This document shows positions 17,802-27,821 of a stretch of DNA of 64,000 nucleotides, piece by piece. The number at the start of each line of letters is the position of its first letter. Position 1 is the first letter of the stretch. This DNA comes from Actinomyces johnsonii (GTDB taxonomy: Bacteria > Actinomycetota > Actinomycetes > Actinomycetales > Actinomycetaceae), in the NCBI RefSeq assembly GCF_006546835.1, contig NZ_VICB01000023.1, positions 28,416 through 92,415 of the forward strand. The letters run 5' to 3'. The notes under the pieces are model-generated. The model made no database searches. It was given only the letters and a program-made list of their open reading frames with translations, and had not been told where the DNA came from. Made by a program: the position numbers and the translations under genes.

Positions 17802-18544
17802 TTTGGAATCACCTCTCCTTCGCCGATCATCCAGCGGCCATTGATGTATCGAACTCCGAGCTTAAGTTCCCGATCTTCATCGGGTTCGGAGACAGAAGGT
17901 CCGCTATCTGGATAGAACCAAGTCATTTGGCCGTAGCTAATGTGGACATGAATAAGGTTGTAGTTGTACCCTTCGAGTTTTTCGTAGTAACGGATATTCG
18001 TGATGTCCTGCTCCCACCGATTGGCCCATCCTCCCTCCTTGTGGAGCTCGGTCGCCTGATCGATGACTGAATTGCAGAAAACGCATCCGTTTTCGCTCAT
18101 GGCTGCGAGTTCGGTGGTGTTGCCGGTCATGAAGGCGTAGCGGTAGAGCTCAAGGAAGTACTGGACGCTGCCCGTGGCGCCTCGCGCGGACTCCTCATCC
18201 ATATGCAGAGGTTTGACGGGTGCGGGTTCGGCTAGGGCGGTGTCGCGCTGGGCCTTGAGTTCGGGGGTCAGGGCGGCCTCTCGGGAGGCGGTCGCTGAGG
18301 CGTTGGCGTCGGCGATCCCTTTCTCGGCCCGGGCGACGGCCGCAGACGCGCTGGCACTGGCGCTGGCACTGGCCTCCGCCCGGGCGTCCTTCAGCGCGCA
18401 GCCCGCCGCCCCCAGGGCCAGGACGCATACCACCGCCAAACCGGCGGCCGCCCGGCGGAGCCCCAGATGAGAACCGGACCGCCCGTACTCGGTTGTGGAT
18501 CGCCTCGAGTGCGCAGGCCTTGGGGATCGTAGGGACGTACTCAT
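17798..18544 (-). CDS. DUF6318-family lipoprotein
   Basis: 248 residues. Basic N-terminus, hydrophobic segment and lipobox ALGAAGC give a lipid-anchored extracytoplasmic protein. Next come an Ala/Ser repeat linker and a conserved domain with ATGSVQYFLELYRYAFMTGN, ENGCVFCNSVIDQATELHKEGGW and a C-terminal RYINGRWMIGEGEVI strand, which I recognise as DUF6318, a family frequent in Actinomyces. A CVFC pair may form a disulfide. The ATG at 18544 is preferred over GTG 18565 because GAGGAGG precedes it by 9 nt. First gene of the pair with the PKD protein. Role unknown. Confidence 0.82.
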   Translation of the reverse strand: MSTSLRSPRPAHSRRSTTEYGRSGSHLGLRRAAAGLAVVCVLALGAAGCALKDARAEASASASASASAAVARAEKGIADANASATASREAALTPELKAQRDTALAEPAPVKPLHMDEESARGATGSVQYFLELYRYAFMTGNTTELAAMSENGCVFCNSVIDQATELHKEGGWANRWEQDITNIRYYEKLEGYNYNLIHVHISYGQMTWFYPDSGPSVSEPDEDRELKLGVRYINGRWMIGEGEVIPK

Positions 18545-18873
18545 CACCGATAGCCTCCTCGCCACCGAAACAACTCCTCACACCACCGGGACGGGCGGCA
18601 GTGCCCGTCCGAGCGGTGTATTGACATTACCTGCACACACGCCCCGACCGCCAGACTTTGACACGGCCCTGTGGAAAACCCCCGGAACAGAACCCCGCCG
18701 ACCGGTTCCCTGCCCGTCGGCTTCACGGTGCGCCCTGATCGTGACTTGGGACGATCCGCGCCATTCGAGCGTTCGGCCCAATTGCCCTGCCGTGTCGCAT
18801 CGGCTGAGAGCTTCTGGAGAGAGGTGTGCCGCGGCCGACCCACCCGGGTCAGGGCAGTCTCAGACGCCTCCCC
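18545..18873. other. intergenic region between divergent DUF6318 and DUF3027 genes
   Basis: No gene is supported. A TTGACA at 18621-18626 has no fitting -10 at 16-18 nt. The stretch must hold the promoter of the DUF6318/PKD pair, but I cannot place it. Confidence 0.4.
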
Positions 18874-18879
18874 TACACT
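18874..18879 (+). promoter_or_regulatory. -10 box of leaderless DUF3027 transcript
   Basis: TACACT, 6 nt, then the GTG start at 18886. Confidence 0.5.
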
Positions 18880-18885
18880 GGCCGG

Positions 18886-20430
18886 GTGACCGACACGATC
18901 GACTCTCACACCGACGCCTCAGACGCGCCCCCGATCGAGACCGAGCCCGGTTCGGGCGTCGCCACCGGGGCGCGTACCGCCACGGCGACCTTGGAGCGCC
19001 CAGCATCGGCCCCGACTCACCCGGAACCGACCCCCGTGCCGCGCGCCGGCTCCTTGCCCACCCCCGGCGAGCAGGCCCAGGCCGCCAAGGACAAGACCCT
19101 CACCTCCCCGGCCGCCGTCGAGCTCGCCCACCGCGCCCTGGAGGAGATCACCGACCCCATCACCATTGGCGAGTACCTCGCCGCAGCCCCCAACGCCGAA
19201 CGCCTGGTCACCCACCTGTTCGACTGCACCCTGAGCGGCTACCGCGGCTGGCGCTGGGCCGTCACCCTCAGCCGCGTCCCGCGCAGCCGCACCGCCACTG
19301 TCTGCGAGATGGAGCTCCTCCCCGGAGAGGAGGCCCTCCTCGCTCCCGCATGGGTCCCGTGGGCCGAGCGCCTCGAACCCGGTGACATCACCCGCTCCGA
19401 CCGCCTGCCCCGCAAGGAGACCGACGAGCGCCTCGAACCCGGGTGGGAGGCCACCGGCGAGGACGCCGACGCCGTCGCCCTGGACCAGCTCGACCTGGGC
19501 CGCCCCCGCGTCCTGAGCGCCCAGGGCGTCTCCAGCGCTGCCGAGCGCTGGTACGGCGGAGACCACGGCCCCGACGCCGAGGGTGTGCGCAAAGCCCACG
19601 CCACCTGCTCCACCTGCGGCTTCTTCGTGCCCATGGCCGGTGCCCTGCGCGCCATCTTCGGCGTCTGTGCCAACGAGTGGGCCACCGACGACGGCAGCGT
19701 CGTCTCCCTGGACCACGGCTGCGGTGCCCACTCCGAGACCGACCTGCCCGACCATGGCCCGGAGTGGCCCATCAACCCCTCACGAGTCGACGACCACCTC
19801 ATGGTGCCTTTGAGCACCAATGGGCTCGACCTGCGCGAAGGGCAGAGCATCGCCGAACTCGCGGCCCAGCAGTCGGGCAACGACGTCGACAACGATGAAG
19901 ACGGCGCCAACGGCGGGACCGACGACGCTACAGCCCAGAGCGCGGCAGACGCGCCTGGTTTGAACTCCGATCCTGATCCCTCGAACCAGGACGTTGACAC
20001 TCTGCCCGACGACGTCGCGAGCAATGGTGTTGAGACCGCCACCGACTCGGCCGCGGATGCCGCCGCCCCCGTGGCCGAGGCCGACGAGGATAGCCGCAGC
20101 CGCCTGCTGGAGCTCGACCTCGCAGACCTCGGGCAGAGGGCTGCCGCTGCGGCGTCGGCCCCATCGGCCTCCGACACCGCCGAGGTCCTCACAGCAGCCG
20201 CGGAGCCGACGTCGTCGACCCCCGCCAGCGTCGAAACCGGTGACTCGCCCAGTGAACGCGCCGCCTCGGCCCGCGCTGCCGTGGCTGGCCTGTCCCTCGC
20301 GCTCGGGATCGACACGCCCCAGGATGGCGCCTCCGCCGAAGAGACCGAGGGCATAGACGCCGACAGCGACGACCATCTCGCGCCGCGTACCCTCGCCGAG
20401 CTCGAGGCCATCCTGCCCGACCGCTCCTGA
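18886..20430 (+). CDS. DUF3027 domain protein with acidic C-terminal extension
   Basis: 514 residues. The conserved DUF3027 part (about 60-310) includes VTHLFDCTLSGYRGWRWAVT, the block LLPGEEALLAPAWVPWAERL and ERWYGGDHGPDAEG, then a possible metal site built from CSTC, GVCAN and HGCGAH. Residues after about 330 are acidic, Ala/Asp/Glu-rich and probably disordered. DUF3027 is confined mainly to Actinobacteria and has no established function. The GTG start at 18886 is preferred because TACACT ends 6 nt before it; the reading frame extends upstream without conserved sequence. It converges on the uracil-DNA glycosylase gene, leaving 24 bp. Confidence 0.88.
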   Translation: MTDTIDSHTDASDAPPIETEPGSGVATGARTATATLERPASAPTHPEPTPVPRAGSLPTPGEQAQAAKDKTLTSPAAVELAHRALEEITDPITIGEYLAAAPNAERLVTHLFDCTLSGYRGWRWAVTLSRVPRSRTATVCEMELLPGEEALLAPAWVPWAERLEPGDITRSDRLPRKETDERLEPGWEATGEDADAVALDQLDLGRPRVLSAQGVSSAAERWYGGDHGPDAEGVRKAHATCSTCGFFVPMAGALRAIFGVCANEWATDDGSVVSLDHGCGAHSETDLPDHGPEWPINPSRVDDHLMVPLSTNGLDLREGQSIAELAAQQSGNDVDNDEDGANGGTDDATAQSAADAPGLNSDPDPSNQDVDTLPDDVASNGVETATDSAADAAAPVAEADEDSRSRLLELDLADLGQRAAAAASAPSASDTAEVLTAAAEPTSSTPASVETGDSPSERAASARAAVAGLSLALGIDTPQDGASAEETEGIDADSDDHLAPRTLAELEAILPDRS

Positions 20431-20454
20431 CACACCCTCAGCCGCGGTCGGTGA

Positions 20455-21291
20455 TCATGTCGCAGCGAGGCGCTTGGCAGTCGCCAGCACCTTATCCAGC
20501 ATCGCCTCGGTGAGCCGCCCGGTGAACGTGTTCTGCTGACTGGGGTGATAGCTGCCGAGCAGTGTCACCGGCCTGCCATCGGGCCTGGTCAGTTCCGCCG
20601 TCACCCCGTGGCCGAAGCGCGGTTGAGGGCGGGGGAGGGTCCACCCCGCCTCGCGAGTGACCCGTAGCGCCGCGCTCCATCCGATCCCGCCCAGCGCCAG
20701 CAGAACCTTGACCTCGGGCATGAGGGCGATCTCGCGGGCGAGCCATGGGGCGCAGGTGGTGCGCTCAACGGTTGTCGGCTTGTTGGCGGGCGGGGCGCAA
20801 CGCACGGCTGCGCCCATGCGCGCCCCGATGAGCCGCTGCCCGTCACCGGCCGCCGTCGAGGTGGGTGACGCTGCCAGGCCTGCCCGGTAGAAGGCCGCCC
20901 ACAGCCAGTCCCCGGAACGGTCCCCCGTGAACATGCGGCCGGTGCGGTTCGCCCCGTTGGCCGCGGGGGCCAACCCGACGACGTAGATGCGGGCATTCGT
21001 CGTTCCGACACTCGCCACCGGTCGCCCCCAGTACGGCTCGTGGGTGAAGGATGCGCGACGGCCGGTCCTGGCCACCTCCTCGCGCCAGGCCACGAGACGG
21101 TCACAGGCTCGACACACCGTGATCTGGGCATCGAGCGCAGGCAGATCCGATGATGCGCCGGCCAGGCGCGCCACGTCGGCGGCCGATCGGGCCACGGGTG
21201 TGGCGGTAGTGGCGGGATCGTCGGGCCACCCGGTCCCGGGAGGGACCGGGGAATCGAAGAGCGCTCCGGTGATGGGGTGCGGATCGGCCAT
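20455..21291 (-). CDS. family 5 (UDGb-type) uracil-DNA glycosylase with 4Fe-4S cluster
   Basis: 278 residues. Motif [20 protein letters not shown] (107-125), with Ala rather than the acidic residue of families 1 and 4, and motif [15 protein letters not shown] (247-260) define the family 5 enzyme; Cys60, Cys63, Cys165 and Cys180 are the probable iron-sulfur ligands. It removes uracil, and in this family also hypoxanthine and ethenocytosine, from DNA to start base excision repair. It lies 68 bp after the Lhr helicase gene on the same strand and may be co-transcribed. The homologue in M. tuberculosis is Rv1259 (UdgB). Confidence 0.92.
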   Translation of the reverse strand: MADPHPITGALFDSPVPPGTGWPDDPATTATPVARSAADVARLAGASSDLPALDAQITVCRACDRLVAWREEVARTGRRASFTHEPYWGRPVASVGTTNARIYVVGLAPAANGANRTGRMFTGDRSGDWLWAAFYRAGLAASPTSTAAGDGQRLIGARMGAAVRCAPPANKPTTVERTTCAPWLAREIALMPEVKVLLALGGIGWSAALRVTREAGWTLPRPQPRFGHGVTAELTRPDGRPVTLLGSYHPSQQNTFTGRLTEAMLDKVLATAKRLAAT

Positions 21292-21359
21292 GTCCTCATT
21301 GTGTACACGGGCAGAGCGATGCGGTGCCGGCTTCTGTCATCGGTGAAGGGCCGGCCCGT

Positions 21360-24300
21360 TCAGCGCGAGGAGGAGGCCCCATACGGGCCGACGGCGAGCC
21401 GCATGCCCTTGGGGTCGGAGACGAAACCGGCCTGGCGCAGCAGGTCACTCACGGTGCGGTCCAGTGCGCTGACGCCGTTGAGCGACTCCACCACCGTACG
21501 GTGCCGCCCCAGCGACGCCCCCTCGCGCGCCAGCGCACGCTGCCGCGCGACTACCAGGGCGCGTAAGGCGCATGTCAGTATCTCCGGCTCGGGCGTGTAG
21601 GAGATGAGCGCCTTGAGGTTCTCCGGGGCGTAGAGCACCGGTGTCCCCTCCATGAGGACGACGCTCGCGCCGCGGCGTCGCAGTGGTGCGCCGCCCGCCT
21701 CCTTGCGCTGCGGCCCGGCCTCGCCAATGCCGGTGGGCAATACGGGCTCGGGCCACGCCAACCCTCGGCCAACCAGGCAGGCCGGGTCCTTGAGATCGAG
21801 CACGACGCAGGCGCTACTCGCACCAACCGGGTTCTGGCTCAAGAACCGCAGCCGGTCAACGGTCTCCCGCTCGGCGAACTGGGCGGGGCCCAGGCCCTCG
21901 ACGAATTCGCCGCGCAGGATGGCTCCGGTGTCCTCCATGCGTCGCAGTACGGGCATCAGCGGCACGAGCCCCCCGCTGTCTCCGAAAGACAGGGCGACGT
22001 CGCGGGAAACGACCCCGTACCGGTCCAGCAGCGACTCCACCTCGGCGATCGCCCGCTCCTCTGCGGAGACCGGGGCCTGCGAGAGTCGCAGCCACGAGGC
22101 CGAGGACAGCACGGAGGACAACCGCCCGGACGCGGTTCGCCCTCCGGCTCGCGGCATCCCGACCATGAGGCGCCTGCTGCGACGGCTGCGCACCCGACGC
22201 GCCGGAGCGCTGCGCGGCCCGGCCACGGGCTCCAGCGACCGGCGCACCGGCTCGAAGGAGCGACCCGTGGCGGCCCCCTCGCACACCAGTCGCCAGAGTT
22301 CCTTGGCGTCGTCTTTGGTGTCTTCCCCGGTGGCGCTTTCCCCGTTCTCCTCCGCGCCGCTGTTCCGCGGGATCTGAAACTCGGCCCGCGTCAGTGCCTC
22401 CCCGACCACCGGGGCAAGAGCCGAGTCCGTGGGGAAGAAGGCGATCTCCCCGAGCGCGACGACGTCGTCGACCCCGGCTGAGGCGGTCGAGCCCCACTCG
22501 CCCCCGCCCGTCTGCCCCGATTCCTTCTGGCTCGAGGCCGATTCCTCATGGGGACGCGCCTGCCAGACGACCTCCCCGGAGGCGATGAGCTCATCGAGCA
22601 TGGCGGGACGGTAGTCGGCCACCCGGGCGGGCAGCACCACCGACTCCCACAGGCCGGCCGGCAGCCACACTCCCTCCAACCCGGCCAGGGCCTCCGCCAG
22701 GGTGTCGACGCCGCTGCCCGCTTCGCCCATCCCGGCCCGCTCCAGCACCAGACGCTGGAGGACCCTGGGTGCCACCGGCGCAATGGCGGCTCGCGCCCGG
22801 GCCAGGGAACGGTTGCGCACCCGGGACAGGACACCGGCCTCCACCCAACCCGCCTCGCCGAGGTCCACGAGGGAACCGTCCTCGACGAGCTCGCTCAGGG
22901 CGGCCCCGGCCGGCGACGCACCCACCCCGAAACGCTGCGCCACCTGCTCGGGCGCGATGAGAGCATGCACCCGGGCGTAGCGCAGCACGAGGTTTCCCAA
23001 GGGAGAACGGGCCGCCGCCGTCCGCACGGCCGTGCCGTCGGCCGCAGTGGACTCCATCAGTTCCGCAGCCCAGTCGGGCAGCTCCGTCCCCAGCGCCAGG
23101 AGCAGGTCGCTGGCGTCCTCGATCCGAGCCCAGTGCTCGCGCCCGCCGATAGTCACTCTCAGGGCCCGGCCGGCATCGGCGAGCTTGTCCACCGCCGCCC
23201 GGACGGCTGTGGACAGGTCCTCAACGCCCCCGGAGCCCTCGCGGCCGGTCCCGCCGGCATTACTGACCCCACCATCGCCGACGCCGGTGCACCTTTCGAC
23301 CAGCTCCGTAAGGGTCAGCGGCCCGAGCTCGCGCAGAAGGTCGGCGATCCCCTCGGTATCGGCGCGCACCCGCCGGTCGGGCGCCAGGTGCTGGAGCTCG
23401 GCCTCGACCTCGGCCATGACCTCGTCGTCGAGCAGCTCGGCGATACCCCCGTCCCCCAGTAGCGCGTTGAGAGCCTTGGGATCCAGGGCCAGCAGCCGGG
23501 CCCGATGCTCGGCGTGCGGCAGGTCCTCCTGGTACAGCAGCGTGCTGGCGTAGCCGAACAGGAGCGGATGGGCGAAGGGGGAGGGCTCGGCGGTGACGGC
23601 CTCGACGATGCGCACTCGACCGGAGCCCAGGCGTTCCATGAGACCGGTGAGCGCGGGCAGGTCGTAGTACTCCTGAAGGCATTCGCGCGCCGCTTCCACG
23701 CTGATGGGGAAGTCCTGGAACTGGCGGGCGGCCTCGAGCAGCTGGCCCGCCTTGACCCGTTGCAGCCACAGTGGCGTGCGGTGCCCCGGACGTGTGATGG
23801 GCATGAGTAGGGCGCGCGCGGCGCATTCGCGGAACCGGGCGGCGAACAGCGCCGTCTCATCGATCCGGCCGCGCACCAGGGCAGAAATCTCAGCGGGGTC
23901 GAAGACGGCGAGCTCGGCCCCCGGGAGACGCCCCTCGAGCGGCGGGATGTGCAGGACGATGCCGTCGTCGGCCGCCATCACCTGCGGTTTGATGCCCAGT
24001 ACCCGGTGCACCCGCTCCCGGATCGCCATCGCCCAGGGCTCGTGGACTCGCCGCCCCAGCATGCTGTGGAGGATGAGCCGCCAGCTGCCGGACTCGTCCC
24101 GGTTGCGTTCCAGGACCAGAGTTTCATCGGTCGGGAGCACTCCGGTGGCGGAGCGCTGCTCGCGCAGGAGCCCCACGAGGTTGTCACGCGCGTAGGCATC
24201 CAGCCCTGCATCTGCGAGCCGACGCCGTAGCGCCCGCTCGGCCCGCGGCGCCCCGGTGTCCGGCCCGGTGCCCTCCTGTTCCGGCAGACCGGCCTGCGCC

Positions 24301-26483
24301 TCCCGCAGGAAAACCCCCTTGGCAAGCCCGGTGGCCATCGGCCGCCCCAGGCCCTCACCCCTCCAGAACGGCAGGCGGGCGCTGCGTCCCTCGACGGGGT
24401 CGACGACGACCCGGTCACCCGTGATCTGCCGGATCCGCCAGCTCGACGTCCCCAGCGTGATGACGTCACCCGGACTGGACTCGTGCACCATCTCCTCATC
24501 GAGCTCGCCGACCCTGCGCCGCCCGGCCTCCTCGGCACCCTCGGGCAGGACCACCGGGAACATGCCCCGGTCCGGAATCGTGCCCGACGACGTCACGGCC
24601 AACCGCTGCGCGTTCGGCCGGGCACTGAGCCGGCCGGTGGCGCGGTCCCACACGAGCCGGGGCGAGAAGTCGGCCAGGTCGGCCGAGGAGAAACCCCCGG
24701 ACAGCAGCGTGAGAACCGACTCGAAGGCCCGACGCGGCAGCGAGGCGTAGGGCGCCGCCCGCGTGACGGTGGCGAACCAGGCGTCCGCCGTCATGTCCTC
24801 CGTGCTCACCGCGGCAACCGTCTGCTGGGCCAGGACGTCCAGCGCATTGGGCACCAGAGCCGTGCGCTCGATCGCCCCGGCCCGCATCCCCTCGGAGGCG
24901 ACGACGGCGTCCACCAGATGGGTCCGTTCTACCGGGTAGATGACGCCGCGGGGCCGCCCGCCCACCCGGTGGTCGGCCCGCCCCACCCGCTGCAGTCCCG
25001 CCGCGACCGACGGAGGTGGCGCCACCTGGAGCACCAGGTCGACGGAACCGATATCGATCCCGAGCTCGAGTGAAGCCGTGGCCACCACGCACCGCAGCTC
25101 ACCCGAGGCCAGCCGGCGCTCCACCTCCAAGCGCTGCTCCTTGGAGACCGACCCGTGGTGCGCCCGGGCGATGACGGGCGTGCCCTCCGGCATCGGCTCG
25201 GTGTGCGCGGCGGTGCCCATCTCCCAGGACTCGCGGTGAACCGGCTCCCGGGACTCTGACCGCGGTAGGAGCTGTGACTCGGGCTGCGCCCCGAGACCGG
25301 TCCCGCTGCGCGCGGCATAGGTCTCGTTGAGACGGGCGGTCAGCCGCTCGCAGGCTCCACGGGAGTTGACGAACACCAGGGTCGTGCGGTGGGCGAGGAC
25401 CTGGTCGAGGATCGCATTCTCCAGGTGGGGCCAGATGGAGCCCGACACCCGGGCCGGTCCCGCTGCCCCCGTTCCATGGTTCGCCCCGGCCCGCCCCGCT
25501 CGTTCGGCCTGCTCCGTCTGCCCCTCCACCATGGCTCGGCGCAGCGCCCTATCCGAGCGCCACGCATCCCCCGTCCCAGCCCGTCCGAGCCCCGAGAACC
25601 GCCTCGCGGTGCCGAGCGAGGGGGATCCCATCGCCCGCTCCATCCGGGTGTGCCGATCCGCGATCACCGGGATGCGAGCCATGTTCTCCACCGGGACGCT
25701 CACCGTCACCTCCGGTGTCGCCCGGCCGTCGTCGTCGACGATCGTCACCGGGCGCGTTCCGCCGAGGAACCGCGCTACCTCCCCGTGGGGCGAGACCGTT
25801 GCGGACAGGCCCACGCGCTGCGCCGGGCGCCCCAGGAGGTCGTCGAGGCGTTCCAGGGAGAGCGCCAGGTGCGTGCCGCGCTTGGAGCCCGCGAAGGAGT
25901 GGATCTCATCGACGATGACGCTCTCCACTGTTCGCAGCGTCTCGCGCGCGGCGCTAGTGAGCATGAGGTACAGCGACTCCGGCGTTGTGATGAGGATTTC
26001 CGGCGGATGCGTGCGCAACCGACGACGCTCCCGCGCGGGCGTGTCCCCCGAGCGCACTCCCACCGAGATGGGGCGGGTGGGGCCGACGGCGCTGATCCCC
26101 GCCAGCGGCCGGCGCAGGTTGCGCTCGATGTCGACCCCCAGCGCCTTGAGCGGTGAGATGTAGAGGACCCGCACGCCGTCGGCCGGATTCTCGTCCTCGC
26201 CAGGCGCTCCGGTCGCAGTCTCCGCCTCGTCGAGCCGGCCCAGGTGATCGATGGCCGACAGGAACGCCGCCAGCGTCTTGCCCGAGCCGGTCGGGGCGAT
26301 GACCAGTGCGTTCTCTCCCCGACCGATCGCCGTCCAGGCCCGCTTCTGCACGGTGGTGGGCCCGGCGGGAAAGGCGTTGAGGAACCAGGTCCGGGTGGTC
26401 TGCGAGAGGCTCTCCCACCCCGGCCCGCGGGCACCGGCCGCATCGGCCCGGTCATGACCCGTCTCCGTCATACCCGGTGTCAT
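21360..26483 (-). CDS. lhr: Lhr-family ATP-dependent DNA helicase (large helicase-related protein)
   Basis: 1707 residues, as expected for full Lhr with its long C-terminal region. Walker A is APTGSGKT (about 63-70), followed by ILITTPESLYLML, the DEIH box IVDEIHSFAGSKRG (about 192) and motif VI LQRVGRADHRVGG. The Lhr winged-helix and beta-barrel core follows (GVIYPVERTHLVDAVV region), then the Lhr-CTD. It is a 3'-5' translocase that unwinds RNA-DNA hybrids in repair. The ATG at 26483 has AGGGGG 8 nt upstream; GTG 26492 and ATG 26471 are possible. Large Arg/Gly inserts interrupt the core. The glycosylase gene follows. Confidence 0.95.
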   Translation of the reverse strand: MTPGMTETGHDRADAAGARGPGWESLSQTTRTWFLNAFPAGPTTVQKRAWTAIGRGENALVIAPTGSGKTLAAFLSAIDHLGRLDEAETATGAPGEDENPADGVRVLYISPLKALGVDIERNLRRPLAGISAVGPTRPISVGVRSGDTPARERRRLRTHPPEILITTPESLYLMLTSAARETLRTVESVIVDEIHSFAGSKRGTHLALSLERLDDLLGRPAQRVGLSATVSPHGEVARFLGGTRPVTIVDDDGRATPEVTVSVPVENMARIPVIADRHTRMERAMGSPSLGTARRFSGLGRAGTGDAWRSDRALRRAMVEGQTEQAERAGRAGANHGTGAAGPARVSGSIWPHLENAILDQVLAHRTTLVFVNSRGACERLTARLNETYAARSGTGLGAQPESQLLPRSESREPVHRESWEMGTAAHTEPMPEGTPVIARAHHGSVSKEQRLEVERRLASGELRCVVATASLELGIDIGSVDLVLQVAPPPSVAAGLQRVGRADHRVGGRPRGVIYPVERTHLVDAVVASEGMRAGAIERTALVPNALDVLAQQTVAAVSTEDMTADAWFATVTRAAPYASLPRRAFESVLTLLSGGFSSADLADFSPRLVWDRATGRLSARPNAQRLAVTSSGTIPDRGMFPVVLPEGAEEAGRRRVGELDEEMVHESSPGDVITLGTSSWRIRQITGDRVVVDPVEGRSARLPFWRGEGLGRPMATGLAKGVFLREAQAGLPEQEGTGPDTGAPRAERALRRRLADAGLDAYARDNLVGLLREQRSATGVLPTDETLVLERNRDESGSWRLILHSMLGRRVHEPWAMAIRERVHRVLGIKPQVMAADDGIVLHIPPLEGRLPGAELAVFDPAEISALVRGRIDETALFAARFRECAARALLMPITRPGHRTPLWLQRVKAGQLLEAARQFQDFPISVEAARECLQEYYDLPALTGLMERLGSGRVRIVEAVTAEPSPFAHPLLFGYASTLLYQEDLPHAEHRARLLALDPKALNALLGDGGIAELLDDEVMAEVEAELQHLAPDRRVRADTEGIADLLRELGPLTLTELVERCTGVGDGGVSNAGGTGREGSGGVEDLSTAVRAAVDKLADAGRALRVTIGGREHWARIEDASDLLLALGTELPDWAAELMESTAADGTAVRTAAARSPLGNLVLRYARVHALIAPEQVAQRFGVGASPAGAALSELVEDGSLVDLGEAGWVEAGVLSRVRNRSLARARAAIAPVAPRVLQRLVLERAGMGEAGSGVDTLAEALAGLEGVWLPAGLWESVVLPARVADYRPAMLDELIASGEVVWQARPHEESASSQKESGQTGGGEWGSTASAGVDDVVALGEIAFFPTDSALAPVVGEALTRAEFQIPRNSGAEENGESATGEDTKDDAKELWRLVCEGAATGRSFEPVRRSLEPVAGPRSAPARRVRSRRSRRLMVGMPRAGGRTASGRLSSVLSSASWLRLSQAPVSAEERAIAEVESLLDRYGVVSRDVALSFGDSGGLVPLMPVLRRMEDTGAILRGEFVEGLGPAQFAERETVDRLRFLSQNPVGASSACVVLDLKDPACLVGRGLAWPEPVLPTGIGEAGPQRKEAGGAPLRRRGASVVLMEGTPVLYAPENLKALISYTPEPEILTCALRALVVARQRALAREGASLGRHRTVVESLNGVSALDRTVSDLLRQAGFVSDPKGMRLAVGPYGASSSR

Positions 26484-26653
26484 ACCCGGCACCCCCTACT
26501 CGCCCCATGTCGCCTCATGGCCTCGGCGACCATTTTTCCACGAGGGTCTGACGGCTATCCGTGTTGCTTCTCCCCGGGCCGGCCGGGGGAGAAGCGGACA
26601 GCGCCGACGCGCTGAGAGACCAGCTCCCTGCGCGGAGCCGATATAGCCTGCGA

Positions 26654-26695
26654 CGGTGGCGGGAGAGCATCCCCGTCTCTGCTCTCCCACCGCCG
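26654..26695 (-). terminator. hairpin terminator after the protease gene
   Basis: Core stem GGGAGAGCA with TGCTCTCCC is perfect over 9 bp with a 10-nt loop, and outer GGTGG/CCACC-like bases extend it with mismatches. It begins 15 bp past the protease stop on the minus strand. Confidence 0.6.
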
Positions 26696-26710
26696 CCGCA
26701 GGGGACTGGG

Positions 26711-27733
26711 TCAGGACTCCCCGGCGGGGGAGCCGTCGGAGTCGGGCTCGCCGGTCCGGGCCTCGGAGTCTCGAGGAGCGTCGTCACCGGTCGCAAGGGG
26801 CGTCGAGGCCTCATCCGTCCCCTGGTTCTTCCCGCCTCGCTTGATGACGACGAAGGACACGCCCAGGGCGGCCAGTAGCACGACCCCTCCACCAACCAGC
26901 CACAACGGGTTGAGGTCGTGCGAGTCCTTGGCCTTGGTCTGCGAGCCCGAGTCGCCGTCGTCGGCGGAGATCGTCTTCGTGATCCAGTCGTACTGCTCGG
27001 CCAGGGGAGTGCATGTGAAGTGACTGGAGGATGTGGCCTCGGGATCGTTCTCATCAATGCTCGCAGTGAGAACCGCCGCCACCTTGTCCCCGACGAATAC
27101 AGGACCGCCGGAGTCCCCCGGTTGGGTCTTGGCGCCGTTACTGAGGTCGACGCTCAGGGACTGCTTGCCGTCGAAGAGGGTGAAATCCGCGATGCCCGTG
27201 ATGCTGCCGGTCGCCTTGGGCAGTGTCTTGGTACCGCCTGAGCCGTCGGAGGACCAGCCGTAGACCGTCACCTCGCCGGAGGAGGGCACCGTGTCGGCGA
27301 TCTTAGGGTAGCTGGAGAGCTTCATGTCCTCCGTGGTGTGCATGAGCGTGATGTCGCCGGCGGGGGCCTTCTCCCACCGGTCGACGTCAACGACGCGCTG
27401 CTTGTCGCCCTGGCCGATGCGCACGGAGGACCCGGAGACGTTGGGGGAGCCCTCGACGCAGTGCCGGGCGGTCACCACCCATCGCGGGGCGATCGCGGTG
27501 CCGGTGCAGTTGCCGCTGGGATCGCCCTCCTCACCGATCTTCTCGGAGACGACGGCGGTACTGACGGCGTCGTCTCCGGCCACGTCGGGGCTCATGAGCG
27601 CGTGCGCTGCGCCAGCCGGAAGGAGCGCAAGGGCGGTGACGGCGAGAAGGCTGTGGGCGCGCACGAGTGAACGAGGAAGGCGGGGGCGGTAGGGGAGCGA
27701 CGGGGAATCCGGGAGCGTGGCGGTGGGTGACAT
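26711..27733 (-). CDS. membrane-anchored trypsin-like serine protease (S1 family)
   Basis: 340 residues. A signal segment (about 20-46) precedes the S1 domain with catalytic His91 (VVTARHC), Asp127 (GDITLMH) and Ser208 (QPGDSGGP). Cys76/Cys92 probably form the disulfide around the active His. A C-terminal TM helix (WLVGGGVVLLAALGVSFVVI) with a basic stop follows, then a disordered cytoplasmic tail. The catalytic domain should face outward at the cell surface. The start ATG follows GAGGAGA. It is a single-gene unit with its own terminator. Substrates are unknown. Confidence 0.9.
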   Translation of the reverse strand: MSPTATLPDSPSLPYRPRLPRSLVRAHSLLAVTALALLPAGAAHALMSPDVAGDDAVSTAVVSEKIGEEGDPSGNCTGTAIAPRWVVTARHCVEGSPNVSGSSVRIGQGDKQRVVDVDRWEKAPAGDITLMHTTEDMKLSSYPKIADTVPSSGEVTVYGWSSDGSGGTKTLPKATGSITGIADFTLFDGKQSLSVDLSNGAKTQPGDSGGPVFVGDKVAAVLTASIDENDPEATSSSHFTCTPLAEQYDWITKTISADDGDSGSQTKAKDSHDLNPLWLVGGGVVLLAALGVSFVVIKRGGKNQGTDEASTPLATGDDAPRDSEARTGEPDSDGSPAGES

Positions 27734-27821
27734 GGTGTTCTCCTCTGGCCTGGGTAGTGGTGCGGTGTTGCGGAGATGAAGGCGCTCGTGCAGATGCCGG
27801 TGAGCGCGGGGCGGTCGTGGT

